This document shows, piece by piece, positions 51,072-60,477 of a stretch of 64,000 nucleotides of DNA. The first letter of the stretch is position 1; each line of letters begins with the position of its first letter. The DNA lies in the NCBI RefSeq assembly GCF_948948975.1, contig NZ_CARBVX010000003.1, forward strand, positions 1 to 64,000, written 5' to 3'. The notes beneath the pieces are model-generated. The model was not told where the DNA came from. It was given only the letters and a program-made list of their open reading frames with translations, and made no database searches. The DNA comes from an uncultured Lactobacillus sp. Lineage in GTDB: Bacteria; Bacillota; Bacilli; Lactobacillales; Lactobacillaceae. The position numbers were made by a program, and so were the translations under genes.

Positions 51072-54005
51072 TTATTTATAAAAGCCCTTAATCTTTAAGC
51101 TGTATCCTTTTCCACTCGACATATCATATTGAATTAATTGATAATCCTTCAATAACTCCTTTTGTTTCTTACTTAATTTTTTCTCAGAAATTTGCTTACC
51201 ATTTTGATCAATTAATTCAAATCCATCGTTTCCGGAATAATTAATAGTAATAGCAGGTAACTCTTGGTAAATCTTAGTAAGCAAAGCTTGGTAAGCTGTT
51301 ACTTTTGAATTAGTTTGCTCTAAAGCCATCGGAATAAAGGAAGCTGTTGACACATACTTATTTGGCTTAATTTTACTTTTAGCACCATGCTCACGGGCAT
51401 ACTTATTTGAATAGATAAAGTAGTTAGTTGCATGTAATTTTACCGGATACTTGCTTAATTGTGTCTGATCAATAATTGCTGGGTAAGGGTCACCATAGAA
51501 TACAAGGGTAATTGGCTTGTTGATTTTATCAATCTGTTTAATAAACTTTTTCACAGCCTTGTCTGTATATTCAATACCTTTAGTGTAGGCAGCAAAACTA
51601 TTTTTAGTATTTTCGTCAGAAATTAGAGATCCACTAACATTTTCTTTATATTCATTTGAAGAATAATAGTCACCATATGGAATATGGTTTTGCATTGAAA
51701 TTAAATTGATAAACTGACCATCTTTTTGACTATTAATTTGTCGTAAGCCATTTTGATAAGCTGTCTCATCAGATAAATATGGATTAGTTCCGATAGTCTT
51801 TTTATCATAAATCTTATACTTAGAGCCTAAGTATGCGAATTTATTAAATTTAAAACGACGGTAATTATCAATTCGGCCATAAAACGTACCATTGAATGGA
51901 TGTAAGGCACTACTGTACTTAAAGTTCATCCCAATTGTTGGATAAAACTTGTAACGGGATGTCACTTGCGTATATGGTGTGATTGCAGTAGAAAATACTC
52001 CCATGTTAAACCCAGTTAAGGATTCATATTCCATATTCCCTGTTCCGCCACCATAACCAGCACTAAGCATGTGGCCAGAAGTAGTGGTTGTCATCAACTT
52101 TCGAATATATTTAATTGGATCCCGAACATCATTAGAAATCTTAACACTTGGAAATTCTTTTGGATCAACAAAACTTTCGCTAAGATTAAAGACAAGTGTT
52201 TGATCGCTTAATTTATTCTTTCTAGTCTTATTAATGCTTACTGCTTCATTCTGATATTTTTCAACAACCTTTTTTATGGAGCTTTCTGAGTAATTAGTTG
52301 GTTTATCCATAATTGGTACTTTAATAAAGTCTAGAAAAGTTAGAATTGAACCATTAGCACCTGTACTATCAGGTGGATTTCTAAAGTTAGGACTATTATC
52401 AAAACCTTTTGAAATATAATAGATCGGTGAATTTTCATCGTTAAACCATAAAGGTGTAATTAAAACTAAGAGACTAATAACCAGTTTTGCCCAACTTGAT
52501 TTTTTACGCTTGAGGTTAATTGAAAACTTCTTTTCTAAAAAGACAATTATAGCAATTAAGACAGCCAATCCAATTAAAATATAAATTAAATTATTTGTCC
52601 CCATCATTGGAATTAAGGTCTTCCAATTAACAATTTCACCAATTTCGGTTGGATAAACGGGCTCTTCTCTCAAGCTCATTTTAATGCTGTTAGCAATCGC
52701 AATTCCCAGCCCTAAAATAGTCGGAATACTTGCCGCTACCCAGAAGCGCTTGGTAAGTACATAAAATACTTCAAAACACGCTAGAAGAAAAATACTGGAC
52801 AAGATAACAGTGCCAAGTCTATTAGTAAAAATATAAGTCAAAGTAACGTTAACATTACTCTTAAATGTAAAGAAACCAATAATACTTACAACCATAAAAT
52901 ATGCAAAGAGACATATTATTGGACTATGTTTCTTTAGGAAATTCAAGCCACTGTTTAACAGATTAAGAATATCATTTAAATCTGTACCGGTAAATTTGTT
53001 TAGAAACTTTTGAACATGCTTGTTTGAAAGAACGAATCTATTAAAAATGAAATTAATAATAAAACTTGCGATTAATAAGGACAGAATTAAGAGAAAAGTG
53101 ACTTTCTTACTAACAGGAGCCAGTAATACTTGAAGTTTTTCTTTCCATAAAGTCATTCCATAAGCAGTTGTCCCAAAAATAATTGCAGGAATCAAAATAG
53201 AAAAAGTCTTATGAGATGTTCTGATTAACCATTTTCTAAAAAGCAATCCGCCAGTAACTACAAATAAAATCATTAATGGCGATGACGGACTCATTAACAA
53301 GCTTGTGTTCCATGCCATATTCATTTGCGTGAAAACAACTGCTTGTGGAGTTTGAATTGGAATTAATTGAATGGTGAAGTAATAAACTGCTGGAAGTAAA
53401 ATTACTGTTGCAACTGTTAAGACCGCTACTAGCTTCTTAGATACAGTAATTTTTGAAATAAGCATTCCCCAGGCAAAAGGCAAAACTAAATACAAGCCAA
53501 AAACACTGTAGCTAGTTAATAATGAATTCCCAGCACTTAAGGTAAAAATCAAAATTGTAATTACTGTTAGTAAAAGCACATTCTGCTTAATATTTAACTT
53601 CTTTTGTAATCTAAAAATAAAAGGTTGAAAAAACAGAGAAATTATAACTCCACTAAATAAAGCTGATGTACTTGTTAAGACTGGAAAGAAGATTCCCCAT
53701 AAGTTCCAAGCAGAGAAAAATTGCGGCAAAGAAATAACGAACACTAGATAAAAGATGACTAAAGTAATTACCCCTTCAAGCCAACTTTTAACCGCTTCCT
53801 TAAAGCTATATTCCTTACTACCATAGCTTATCCCATACCAAACCATCACAGCCAGCTCTACCAAACTTGTCATTAAGCCAATTTTAGCTCGACCAGCTAC
53901 AGTTGGCGGATTATAGTTCCAAAAGCCTAAGGTTTGAATTAATATTCCCAGCAGTAAAACTATCAGTAAAATCCACTGGATTGTCTTTTTCAATGCTGAT
54001 TTCAT
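51072..54005 (-). CDS. LTA synthase-like sulfatase-family membrane protein
   Basis: 977 residues. An unusually long membrane part, about 14 helices (residues 1-560), precedes an extracellular LtaS-like phosphoglycerol transferase domain (about 590-970). Conserved parts: VFNLSESFVDP (metal Glu), GYGGGTGNMEYESLTGF (nucleophile Thr), SMQNHIPYGDYY (His) and VFYGDPYP. In LtaS the last motif is GDH, so the metal-binding His is Pro here. Overlaps plsY-like by four bases and ends an LCP-PlsY-LtaS-like operon. A role in glycerophosphate-type wall polymer assembly is inferred. Confidence 0.85.
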   Translation of the reverse strand: MKSALKKTIQWILLIVLLLGILIQTLGFWNYNPPTVAGRAKIGLMTSLVELAVMVWYGISYGSKEYSFKEAVKSWLEGVITLVIFYLVFVISLPQFFSAWNLWGIFFPVLTSTSALFSGVIISLFFQPFIFRLQKKLNIKQNVLLLTVITILIFTLSAGNSLLTSYSVFGLYLVLPFAWGMLISKITVSKKLVAVLTVATVILLPAVYYFTIQLIPIQTPQAVVFTQMNMAWNTSLLMSPSSPLMILFVVTGGLLFRKWLIRTSHKTFSILIPAIIFGTTAYGMTLWKEKLQVLLAPVSKKVTFLLILSLLIASFIINFIFNRFVLSNKHVQKFLNKFTGTDLNDILNLLNSGLNFLKKHSPIICLFAYFMVVSIIGFFTFKSNVNVTLTYIFTNRLGTVILSSIFLLACFEVFYVLTKRFWVAASIPTILGLGIAIANSIKMSLREEPVYPTEIGEIVNWKTLIPMMGTNNLIYILIGLAVLIAIIVFLEKKFSINLKRKKSSWAKLVISLLVLITPLWFNDENSPIYYISKGFDNSPNFRNPPDSTGANGSILTFLDFIKVPIMDKPTNYSESSIKKVVEKYQNEAVSINKTRKNKLSDQTLVFNLSESFVDPKEFPSVKISNDVRDPIKYIRKLMTTTTSGHMLSAGYGGGTGNMEYESLTGFNMGVFSTAITPYTQVTSRYKFYPTIGMNFKYSSALHPFNGTFYGRIDNYRRFKFNKFAYLGSKYKIYDKKTIGTNPYLSDETAYQNGLRQINSQKDGQFINLISMQNHIPYGDYYSSNEYKENVSGSLISDENTKNSFAAYTKGIEYTDKAVKKFIKQIDKINKPITLVFYGDPYPAIIDQTQLSKYPVKLHATNYFIYSNKYAREHGAKSKIKPNKYVSTASFIPMALEQTNSKVTAYQALLTKIYQELPAITINYSGNDGFELIDQNGKQISEKKLSKKQKELLKDYQLIQYDMSSGKGYSLKIKGFYK

Positions 54006-54622
54006 TTGTATATTCCTAACTTTTTCTTAATTGTGACTAATACGTCCACGCGCTTACCATGACCAGTAAAGAAATCGACAATATCTTTTCTAAATTGAAA
54101 AATCATGATTAATGTGGCAATTAAAAAAATTAATCCTTGTTCCCAGCCAAAATTAAGCCAAGTAAAAATACTGAATCCTAACATATAGACCAACGGTGGG
54201 ATAGTAAGGTTCTTCATAACAATAACTAAAAACAAGCCAATTAATAAAGCAATTAGGCCCGCTCTCCAATCAAAAAAGACAATCCACAAAGCAGTAACTG
54301 CTACTCCTTTACCACCCTTAAAATGATTCCAAAATGGGAAAGAATGTCCTAAAACTACCCCAAGACCTGCAAAAGACAAATCTAAACGATTACCATGATA
54401 AATAAAGTAAACAATTAACAAAGCAGCTAAAGTTTTGGCTAAATCACCAATACAAGTCAGAATACCCCATTTTTTACCAAAAACTGCTCCAACATTAGCC
54501 GTTCCTGGATTACCAGAACCATATTTAGTCGGATCTTTATGCAAAAATATTTTTGTAACAATCATAGCAAAAAGGATATTTCCGAGGAAATATCCTATTA
54601 CTAGCGAGACAAATTCATTCAT
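54002..54622 (-). CDS. plsY: PlsY-family glycerol-3-phosphate acyltransferase (paralogue)
   Basis: 206-residue membrane protein of the PlsY family, which transfers acyl groups from acyl-phosphate to glycerol-3-phosphate. Motif 1 region GSGNPGTANVGAVFGKKWG, motif 2 GHSFPFWNHFKGGKGVA (phosphate loop) and a motif 3 segment near LNFGWEQGL. NPGTANVG departs from the usual NIGATN. Placement between LCP and LtaS-like genes suggests a lipid anchor or polymer role rather than bulk phospholipid synthesis, but this is inference. Confidence 0.88.
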   Translation of the reverse strand: MNEFVSLVIGYFLGNILFAMIVTKIFLHKDPTKYGSGNPGTANVGAVFGKKWGILTCIGDLAKTLAALLIVYFIYHGNRLDLSFAGLGVVLGHSFPFWNHFKGGKGVAVTALWIVFFDWRAGLIALLIGLFLVIVMKNLTIPPLVYMLGFSIFTWLNFGWEQGLIFLIATLIMIFQFRKDIVDFFTGHGKRVDVLVTIKKKLGIYK

Positions 54623-55731
54623 TAGTACGCCCTATCTCCATTCCATAATTCATCCGTATACGGATCATATATGTAGTATACCTGATTAGAGTCACCACTG
54701 TTCCAATCAAATTGAGAATTCATTGAATTTTGATAGGTTTCATTATTATCAATGTCCATCGAATCTAACCCAAGATCATTTCTCACAATATTTGAGGTTC
54801 TTTGTAATTCTCTATCAGACATTACCTGGTACGAAGCATCTCCAATCATTGCTCCTACTCCATGTAAGTAGTCACTAGACATATTATTAGTACATTTACG
54901 ATAGTTTTTACTAATCTTAACCATTGAATCAAAAGTCAGGTTTGTCCTCAAGCTAGTAGACACTGAACCTAAAATTGAGTCTAAATTCTTAAGAGTAGTA
55001 AGAGACAGTGCATGTTCTAAAACTGACATAATGACTTCACGCTGCCGTAATTGACGACCATAGTCTCCCTTAGGATCGTCATAGCGCATTCTAGAGTAAG
55101 CTAAAGCTTGGCTACCATTTAAGTGAACTGTTTTACCCTTAGTAAAGGTATAGCCATCATAAGTAAAGGTCAATGGTGGTGTCACTGTAACGCCACCAAC
55201 ACCATCAACAATCTTCCGCATGCCGCCCATATTCATCGAAATGTAGTACTTTATTGGCACATTGAGAACTTTACTTGTGGTCTGCATTGCCATCTTTGCT
55301 CCGCCAATATTATAAGCCGCATTAATTTTATGCACACTAAAACTGTCCGTACCAATCATCCGGGCCATCGTATCACGCGGAATAGACATCAAAGAAAGTT
55401 TCTTTTTGGCCGGATTCACGGTCACTAAAATCATTGTATCCGAGTTTCCACGAACTTCTTTTCTGCCGAAAGCTCCTGTATCTGTTCCTAACAACAAAAT
55501 ATTAAAAGATTCTTTACCAGAAAAGCTATCTTGCTTGACGGCTGTTTTAGGATCATAAGTTTTATCAAAAGCATTTTTCGCTTTTAAATATACGGAACCT
55601 GCATAAATTCCAAGTCCTAAAAACAAAACTAAAATTATTCCAATAATAATTTTGAGCTTTTTTTTCTTATTATGTTTTTCTCTGTTCAACTCAACTCTTG
55701 AGCGAATAGGTTCTTGGGGCTTCTTATCCAT
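54622..55731 (-). CDS. LytR-CpsA-Psr (LCP) family ligase
   Basis: 369 residues: a basic N-terminus, one membrane helix (about residues 25-48) and an extracellular LCP domain with FNILLLGTDTGAFGRKEVRGNSD, LMSIPRDTMARM, HKINAAYNIGG and ALAYSRMRYDDPKGDYGRQLRQ (catalytic Arg/Asp). LCP proteins attach teichoic acids or polysaccharides to peptidoglycan. The start at 55731 fits AGAAAG; the longer frame begins at TTG. First gene of the three-gene operon; a TATAAT lies about 40 bases upstream. Confidence 0.93.
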   Translation of the reverse strand: MDKKPQEPIRSRVELNREKHNKKKKLKIIIGIILVLFLGLGIYAGSVYLKAKNAFDKTYDPKTAVKQDSFSGKESFNILLLGTDTGAFGRKEVRGNSDTMILVTVNPAKKKLSLMSIPRDTMARMIGTDSFSVHKINAAYNIGGAKMAMQTTSKVLNVPIKYYISMNMGGMRKIVDGVGGVTVTPPLTFTYDGYTFTKGKTVHLNGSQALAYSRMRYDDPKGDYGRQLRQREVIMSVLEHALSLTTLKNLDSILGSVSTSLRTNLTFDSMVKISKNYRKCTNNMSSDYLHGVGAMIGDASYQVMSDRELQRTSNIVRNDLGLDSMDIDNNETYQNSMNSQFDWNSGDSNQVYYIYDPYTDELWNGDRAY

Positions 55732-55821
55732 AATATTCTTTCTCAAACTTTCTTAAAACAAGGATATTATAGCAAAATTACATTCTTAAAACTTAATTAT
55801 GACAAATCTTAACTAATTAGT

Positions 55822-55857
55822 AAAAAAAGAGGAAAACTTTATTGCTTCCCTCTTTCT
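55822..55857 (-). terminator. Terminator of the epimerase gene
   Basis: AAAGAGGGAA pairs with TTTTCCTCTTT, followed by T on minus. Confidence 0.75.
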
Positions 55858-55860
55858 ATC

Positions 55861-56742
55861 TTATTTTAGAGTAATTGTTGTTGAAAAATGCGTGCTTTCG
55901 TCTGGTTCTAAGAAGTTATTTCCCTCTTTTTTCATCCAATCAGTTAATTCGTCACTTTTAATATCAGGTAATCCAGCAAATGGTTCCATACATAAGAATT
56001 TAGCTTCTGGATCTGTCATTGTCCAAAGTGCTACATATGGAAAATCTTCTAAAGTTAAAGAAATTTGATGATCGGATTTTGCACTTGATAATTCAATTCC
56101 AGTTAATCCAGGATTGTTAATAATAATCAACCCATCATCAAATTCCGAGTATGATAAAGGTAGCGTACTCTTTTCCGCCTTAGATACTGGAATAACTTTA
56201 CCATTTCTAAATGGAATAGGATCAATTTGGAATTGAGTTAATTCTGTAACTTCTGGACTTAATGTCACTTCATAATCAGAAAATTCTAATTCATCTCCAG
56301 CAATTGGAACATTGAATCCTGGATGGAATCCAAGACCAAAAGGCATCGTTTCTTCTGAATTATTTTTAACCAAAAATTCTACCTTTAATTGATTAGCCTC
56401 TAACGTATAAGTAACCATTAGACTAAAGTGAAAGGGATAAACAGTTAAAGTTTCTTCATTTTCAGTTAAAGTTAAACTTACTCTATCATCTCCCTTGTCC
56501 ACAACTGTCCAAGGATCATCACGAGCAAAGCCATGTTGCTTCATTCCATATATTTTTCCATTTAAAATATATTTATTGTCATTTGATTTTCCGATTGCCG
56601 GAAAAAGAATTGGAGCATGTCTTTCCCATTCACTCCCATTCCAGATATAGTCGGCATTCGTAGTCTTATCAACTACATGAGTAAGTTGAGCGCCGACCTC
56701 ATTAATTTCAACCTTTAATTGGTTGTTTTCAATTGCTAGCAT
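55861..56742 (-). CDS. Aldose 1-epimerase family protein (LacX-like)
   Basis: 293 residues of the galactose mutarotase superfamily, LacX branch. Visible: YIWNGSEWERHAPILFPAIGK, MKQHGFARDDPW (active-site His) and LGFHPGFNVPI (second His). The start at 56742 follows AGGAGG by seven bases; sixteen codons were trimmed. A perfect cre (56811-56824) upstream indicates catabolite control. Substrate unknown. Confidence 0.88.
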   Translation of the reverse strand: MLAIENNQLKVEINEVGAQLTHVVDKTTNADYIWNGSEWERHAPILFPAIGKSNDNKYILNGKIYGMKQHGFARDDPWTVVDKGDDRVSLTLTENEETLTVYPFHFSLMVTYTLEANQLKVEFLVKNNSEETMPFGLGFHPGFNVPIAGDELEFSDYEVTLSPEVTELTQFQIDPIPFRNGKVIPVSKAEKSTLPLSYSEFDDGLIIINNPGLTGIELSSAKSDHQISLTLEDFPYVALWTMTDPEAKFLCMEPFAGLPDIKSDELTDWMKKEGNNFLEPDESTHFSTTITLK

Positions 56743-56810
56743 CCATTGTCCTCCTAAACAACTTCGACCAATCCCATTTGAAAATATCACGCCATACTCA
56801 ATATGTCAAC

Positions 56811-56824
56811 TGTAAGCGATAACA
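56811..56824. promoter_or_regulatory. Perfect cre site upstream of the epimerase
   Basis: TGTAAGCGATAACA matches all 14 positions of TGWAANCGNTNWCA, 69 bases upstream of the start codon. Confidence 0.8.
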
Positions 56825-56916
56825 TTTATCTTATTGTTAAATCTCTCATACTTATATGTGTCTTTAAGAAGCTTTACTTGATATAACATGATTGTATTTA
56901 ACTTGACTTTTAATTT

Positions 56917-56947
56917 TGTTCTAATACAATTAAAAGTGTTCTAATAC
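56917..56947. repeat. Direct repeat pair TGTTCTAATAC
   Basis: Two copies of TGTTCTAATAC (56917-56927, 56937-56947), 20 bases apart, two helical turns, in the gap between the epimerase and the GlcU-like gene. Possible regulator binding sites. Confidence 0.4.
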
Positions 56948-56985
56948 TAAAAATGATTTAAGAATTAGGACAAGTTGATACAAAG

Positions 56986-57015
56986 AAGGCATCCCAGACG
57001 TGGGATGCCTTTTTA
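56986..57015. terminator. Terminator of the GlcU-like gene
   Basis: GGCATCCC pairs with GGGATGCC, with TTTTTAT on plus and TTCTTT on minus. Confidence 0.75.
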
Positions 57016-57019
57016 TTCG

Positions 57020-57883
57020 TTAGAATAATGTAGTTAACATTGCACCGCCAATAATTAAAATTAGGCCTGCAATGGTAAAAATCAAGCCGCTGCGAGTTTT
57101 CTTTTCGTGTAAGAAAATCAAGCCACCTAAAGTAGAAATCACTACACAAAGTTGTGAAATAACGAAAGCCATGTTAACTCCGTTATCTTGAACAGAAAGA
57201 ATGTAAGCTAGTGCAGCAATTGCATAAAGAATACCTGCTCCACCACTTTGAACTGTAGATTTTTCTTTCCAAACGTGTAAATTCTTAGTAACTAAAGTAT
57301 AGATAAATACAGCTACTAACATACCAAAGGTCTGACCAAAGAAAATAGAAACGCTGTTTCCATGTAAAGCCTTTGGAATAGAACTTGAAGTAATGTATCC
57401 AAGTGAAGTTAAAACAAGCAAGATAATAGTACTTACTTGATTAGATTTGTTTCCTTCGCTTGTTCCACGGTCAGTTAATGAAGTTAAAACAACCCCAATG
57501 ATCAAAACTAAGATTCCAATAAAACCGTATAACTTAGCTTGAGGGCTGCTCCACTCACCAAAAGCGAGCACTCCAACAAGAGGAACCCCGATTAATTGCA
57601 AACCGGTAGAAATTGGCATAGTTTCAGAAACACCAATTTTTTCATAAGAAATATATTGACCAACTTGACCAATTACCCAGCAGGCTCCACCTAATGCAGA
57701 AAGCAAAAAGAGGGACCAGCTCATTGCTGGATGCATAATTGCCATTACAATTGCTCCAAAAATAAATGAAGCGGCAACAGTACCAACAATCTGATTATAA
57801 ACTGTACTATTCTTTACACTTGCAATAACTAAGGGCATAAGTCCCCAGCCAATTGCTGGTAAAAACAAATAAACATATTTCAT
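57020..57883 (-). CDS. GRP/GlcU family sugar uptake protein
   Basis: 287-residue membrane protein with about ten helices of the GRP family (GlcU/RbsU), which imports glucose or ribose by proton symport. Features: FLPAIGWGLMPLVIASVKNST, GQVGQYISYEKIGVSETMPISTG (family signature) and GVPLVGVLAFGEW. AGGAGAGATAC precedes the ATG. Stands alone between terminators. Sugar specificity uncertain. Confidence 0.88.
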   Translation of the reverse strand: MKYVYLFLPAIGWGLMPLVIASVKNSTVYNQIVGTVAASFIFGAIVMAIMHPAMSWSLFLLSALGGACWVIGQVGQYISYEKIGVSETMPISTGLQLIGVPLVGVLAFGEWSSPQAKLYGFIGILVLIIGVVLTSLTDRGTSEGNKSNQVSTIILLVLTSLGYITSSSIPKALHGNSVSIFFGQTFGMLVAVFIYTLVTKNLHVWKEKSTVQSGGAGILYAIAALAYILSVQDNGVNMAFVISQLCVVISTLGGLIFLHEKKTRSGLIFTIAGLILIIGGAMLTTLF

Positions 57884-57954
57884 AATTTTGTATCTCTCCT
57901 AAACTTTTAAACAATTAATTCTATCAAGGATCGATACAGTCTGACAAGAGCTAA

Positions 57955-58668
57955 TTATGAAATCCTTTTCTTTTTCATTAAAATTCTGTTACTCCGCCAA
58001 ACTAGAATAAGTAAAATAACCTCTCCAATTAAAGGTAAAAAGATAATATTTAAAGAGGTAGCACTTGCAAATAACATATGCAAAACAACTGCTACTAAAA
58101 ACATGATCCAGGAAGTCCATCTTCTAAACCATGGTTGCCAAATACTTCCCGCTAAGACGAGATAATATACACAAAGAACAAAGCCCAAAATAAGCAGCCA
58201 AGTTTGTCCCTGCACTGTAAAGATCTCAGCTCCCATCAGGGCTGCAAAACCGCTGATATAGGCTAAATATGCTAAAACTAGCATCATTACAAGTCTAATG
58301 ATTAAAAGCTCACTATTTTTTTGCTTCATGACTAAATTATTTTTGAAAATTACCATTCCAATCCAAGCTAGTAAAAGCAAAGCGATCACTAGACCAATAG
58401 TAAAATTCATCGCCATTTGATTAGTCATGAAAAACACGATAATTAAAATCAAACCTAATTCATAGTAAAAATTAAGTGCAAAAATACTGCTCTTTAGCTC
58501 CATTGGGAGCCACAGTAAAACTATCGCAACAATAAAAAAGATAGAGCATCTACCTTTGAGTCCTTGATCAACTAGAGCATAGTTAGGCACATAAACCAAA
58601 ATAGCAGCTAAAATCCCTAGAAAAGATAGAGCTATCTTTATCCAAATATCTTTTGTCAATTTTTTCAT
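57955..58668 (-). CDS. Multi-pass membrane protein of unknown function
   Basis: 237 residues, about eight hydrophobic segments with short loops and a basic C-terminus (RILMKKKRIS). Not recognised; no motif is visible. GGGAG precedes the ATG at 58668. The upstream 58669-58860 stretch holds no convincing gene; an AT-rich open frame overlapping this gene's start has no ribosome site. Separate from the GtrA/GtrB unit by a terminator. Confidence 0.65.
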   Translation of the reverse strand: MKKLTKDIWIKIALSFLGILAAILVYVPNYALVDQGLKGRCSIFFIVAIVLLWLPMELKSSIFALNFYYELGLILIIVFFMTNQMAMNFTIGLVIALLLLAWIGMVIFKNNLVMKQKNSELLIIRLVMMLVLAYLAYISGFAALMGAEIFTVQGQTWLLILGFVLCVYYLVLAGSIWQPWFRRWTSWIMFLVAVVLHMLFASATSLNIIFLPLIGEVILLILVWRSNRILMKKKRIS

Positions 58669-58860
58669 TCTTAAATTCTCCCTTGTTCAAATTATCGCAC
58701 TTTTCAAATTTAGAATCCTCAAAAAAATTACTTACGAGAAAAAATTTTTCTGTTAGTACGATCAGCGACGCTTTTTTAGAAATTAAATACAGGAGAAATT
58801 TTTTTGGAAGAAGTACAATCATAAACAAGTCCAACTTAAAGAATACTAAGTTTTGTTATC

Positions 58861-58898
58861 AAAAAAGACCGAAGCCCCATGTGAACTTCGGTCTTTTA
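58861..58898 (-). terminator. Terminator of the gtrB-like gene
   Basis: AAAAGACCGAAG pairs with CTTCGGTCTTTT, with T runs on both strands. Confidence 0.85.
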
Positions 58899-58904
58899 TT
58901 ACGT

Positions 58905-59837
58905 TTATTTTTTCTCTTTAATAATATAAATTGGTCGATTCTTAACTTGAATATATACCCTACCAATATATTTACCTAAAATACCAATGCAGAGAAGTTG
59001 TAAGCCACCCAGTAGCAGTATAATGCATACCATTGAAGCCCAACCAAAAATGCTTGAACCTGGGTAAAGCACACGACGGATAATCACTGCTATCAATCCA
59101 ATAAGTGAGACGATGAAGGACCCGGTACCAATCCAAACAGCTAAGTTAAGGGGAGCTTGAGAAAAGTCGGCAATCCCATCCATGGCATATTTGAATAACT
59201 TCCAAGTGTTCCAGTCACTTTCACCAGCAACACGTTCAACGTTATGGTAGTCTAAATACTTGGTCTTAAATCCAACCCAAGAGAAAATCCCCTTTGAAAA
59301 ACGGTTGTACTCAGGCATATCCAAAACTGCGTCTACCATTTGACGAGTCATCATTCGGTAGTCACGAGCTCCTGGAACGATTTCAGTATCAGAAATCTTA
59401 TTAACTACCTTATAAAACATATCGCTTAAGAAGGACTTAAATTTAGCTTCTCCAGTACGATCCACTCTCCGAGTCCCAATACAGTCGTATTCTCCAGTTT
59501 TAATTAGATCATACATTTGTGGTAAAAACTTAGGAGGATCTTGTAAGTCAACATCCATTACAACTACATAGTCCCCAGTTGCTGCTTGAAGTCCAGCGTA
59601 AAGAGCAGATTCCTTACCAAAGTTTCTTGAAAATGAAACAAAGTGTACATGCTCTGGATCCTTCTTGCGTAGTTCTTTAATTTCTTTTAGGGTATTATCC
59701 TTTGATCCATCGTTAATAAACCAATATTCTGGTTCTAGATCAGGAATAGTATCCATTACTTTATTCACTGCGGGATAAAAAAGTGGTACAGATTCCTCTT
59801 CATTATAACAAGGAACTATAATTGATAATTTTTTCAT
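58905..59837 (-). CDS. GT2 bactoprenol glycosyltransferase (GtrB/CsbB-like)
   Basis: 310 residues: GT-A domain (LSIIVPCYNEEESVP; VVMDVDLQDPP with the metal DxD; RRVDRTGEAKFKS) and two C-terminal membrane helices (about 230-290). This family loads a sugar onto undecaprenyl phosphate for flipping and glycosylation of wall polymers. It follows the GtrA-like gene by 19 bases; the two work as a pair. No GtrC/YfhO-type transferase is seen next to it. Confidence 0.92.
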   Translation of the reverse strand: MKKLSIIVPCYNEEESVPLFYPAVNKVMDTIPDLEPEYWFINDGSKDNTLKEIKELRKKDPEHVHFVSFSRNFGKESALYAGLQAATGDYVVVMDVDLQDPPKFLPQMYDLIKTGEYDCIGTRRVDRTGEAKFKSFLSDMFYKVVNKISDTEIVPGARDYRMMTRQMVDAVLDMPEYNRFSKGIFSWVGFKTKYLDYHNVERVAGESDWNTWKLFKYAMDGIADFSQAPLNLAVWIGTGSFIVSLIGLIAVIIRRVLYPGSSIFGWASMVCIILLLGGLQLLCIGILGKYIGRVYIQVKNRPIYIIKEKK

Positions 59838-59856
59838 ACTTTAACAGTCTTTCTTA

Positions 59857-60294
59857 TTACTTTCTAACGTCTACTTTTGGTTTAGTAGTTTTAATTTTTC
59901 TAAAGGTAAGTAATTTATTAATTACAAATTGTATCAAGGTAGCGATAAATGTAGAAACAGCCTTTACAATCAATTGATTATAACCAAGTTGAGTTACAAA
60001 AATAAATAGGCAGACAGTGGTAAACAAAGTTGTGATTTGTCCTACTAAATAATAGGAGATAAATCTTACTAATAATTTATCGTGAACCTTAAAGTTAAGA
60101 AAACTATTCCAGAAAAAGTTGTTGATCAACCCACAAGATGATGAAATAAAATTAGCTACTTCGACTTGCATCTTAAAATGAGTTAGAATGGCAAAAATTC
60201 CAAAGTCAACACCTAATCCTAACACACCAATTAATACATAAATTATTAACTGTCGCAAGTCTTCATTATGAAGTATTCTTTTAAAAATACCCAC
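59857..60294 (-). CDS. GtrA family membrane protein (putative lipid-linked sugar flippase)
   Basis: 145 residues, four membrane helices, GtrA family (QLIIYVLIGVLGLGVDFGIFA; FISSSCGLINNFFWNSFLNF). Thought to flip the lipid-linked sugar made by the GT2 partner. The start is GTG at 60294, with AAGGG ten bases upstream. Confidence 0.9.
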   Translation of the reverse strand: MGIFKRILHNEDLRQLIIYVLIGVLGLGVDFGIFAILTHFKMQVEVANFISSSCGLINNFFWNSFLNFKVHDKLLVRFISYYLVGQITTLFTTVCLFIFVTQLGYNQLIVKAVSTFIATLIQFVINKLLTFRKIKTTKPKVDVRK

Positions 60295-60362
60295 GGCTTA
60301 TTTTCCCTTCTTTAATCAATCATTACTTATTTTAAACTAATTCTTTTTAAAATACTTTCTTT

Positions 60363-60391
60363 TTGACAAATTATTAATAATTTAATACAAT
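60363..60391 (+). promoter_or_regulatory. rpsN paralogue promoter with palindromic spacer
   Basis: -35 TTGACA (60363-60368), 17 bases, -10 TACAAT (60386-60391). A perfect 16-base palindrome AAATTATTAATAATTT (60368-60383) fills the spacer, a likely repressor site position. Confidence 0.7.
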
Positions 60392-60477
60392 ATACTTACT
60401 TTAAGTTAGCTCAAATTAGTCATTCTTTATTCTTAATTAAACTATTTTTTATATTCTATATTCGAAAGGAAAGATAT

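Noticed and set aside
58583..58979. Frames of 83 (minus) and 108 (plus) residues between the membrane protein and gtrB-like genes
   Set aside because: They overlap real gene starts or the terminator at 58861-58898, have no ribosome sites and show AT-biased composition.
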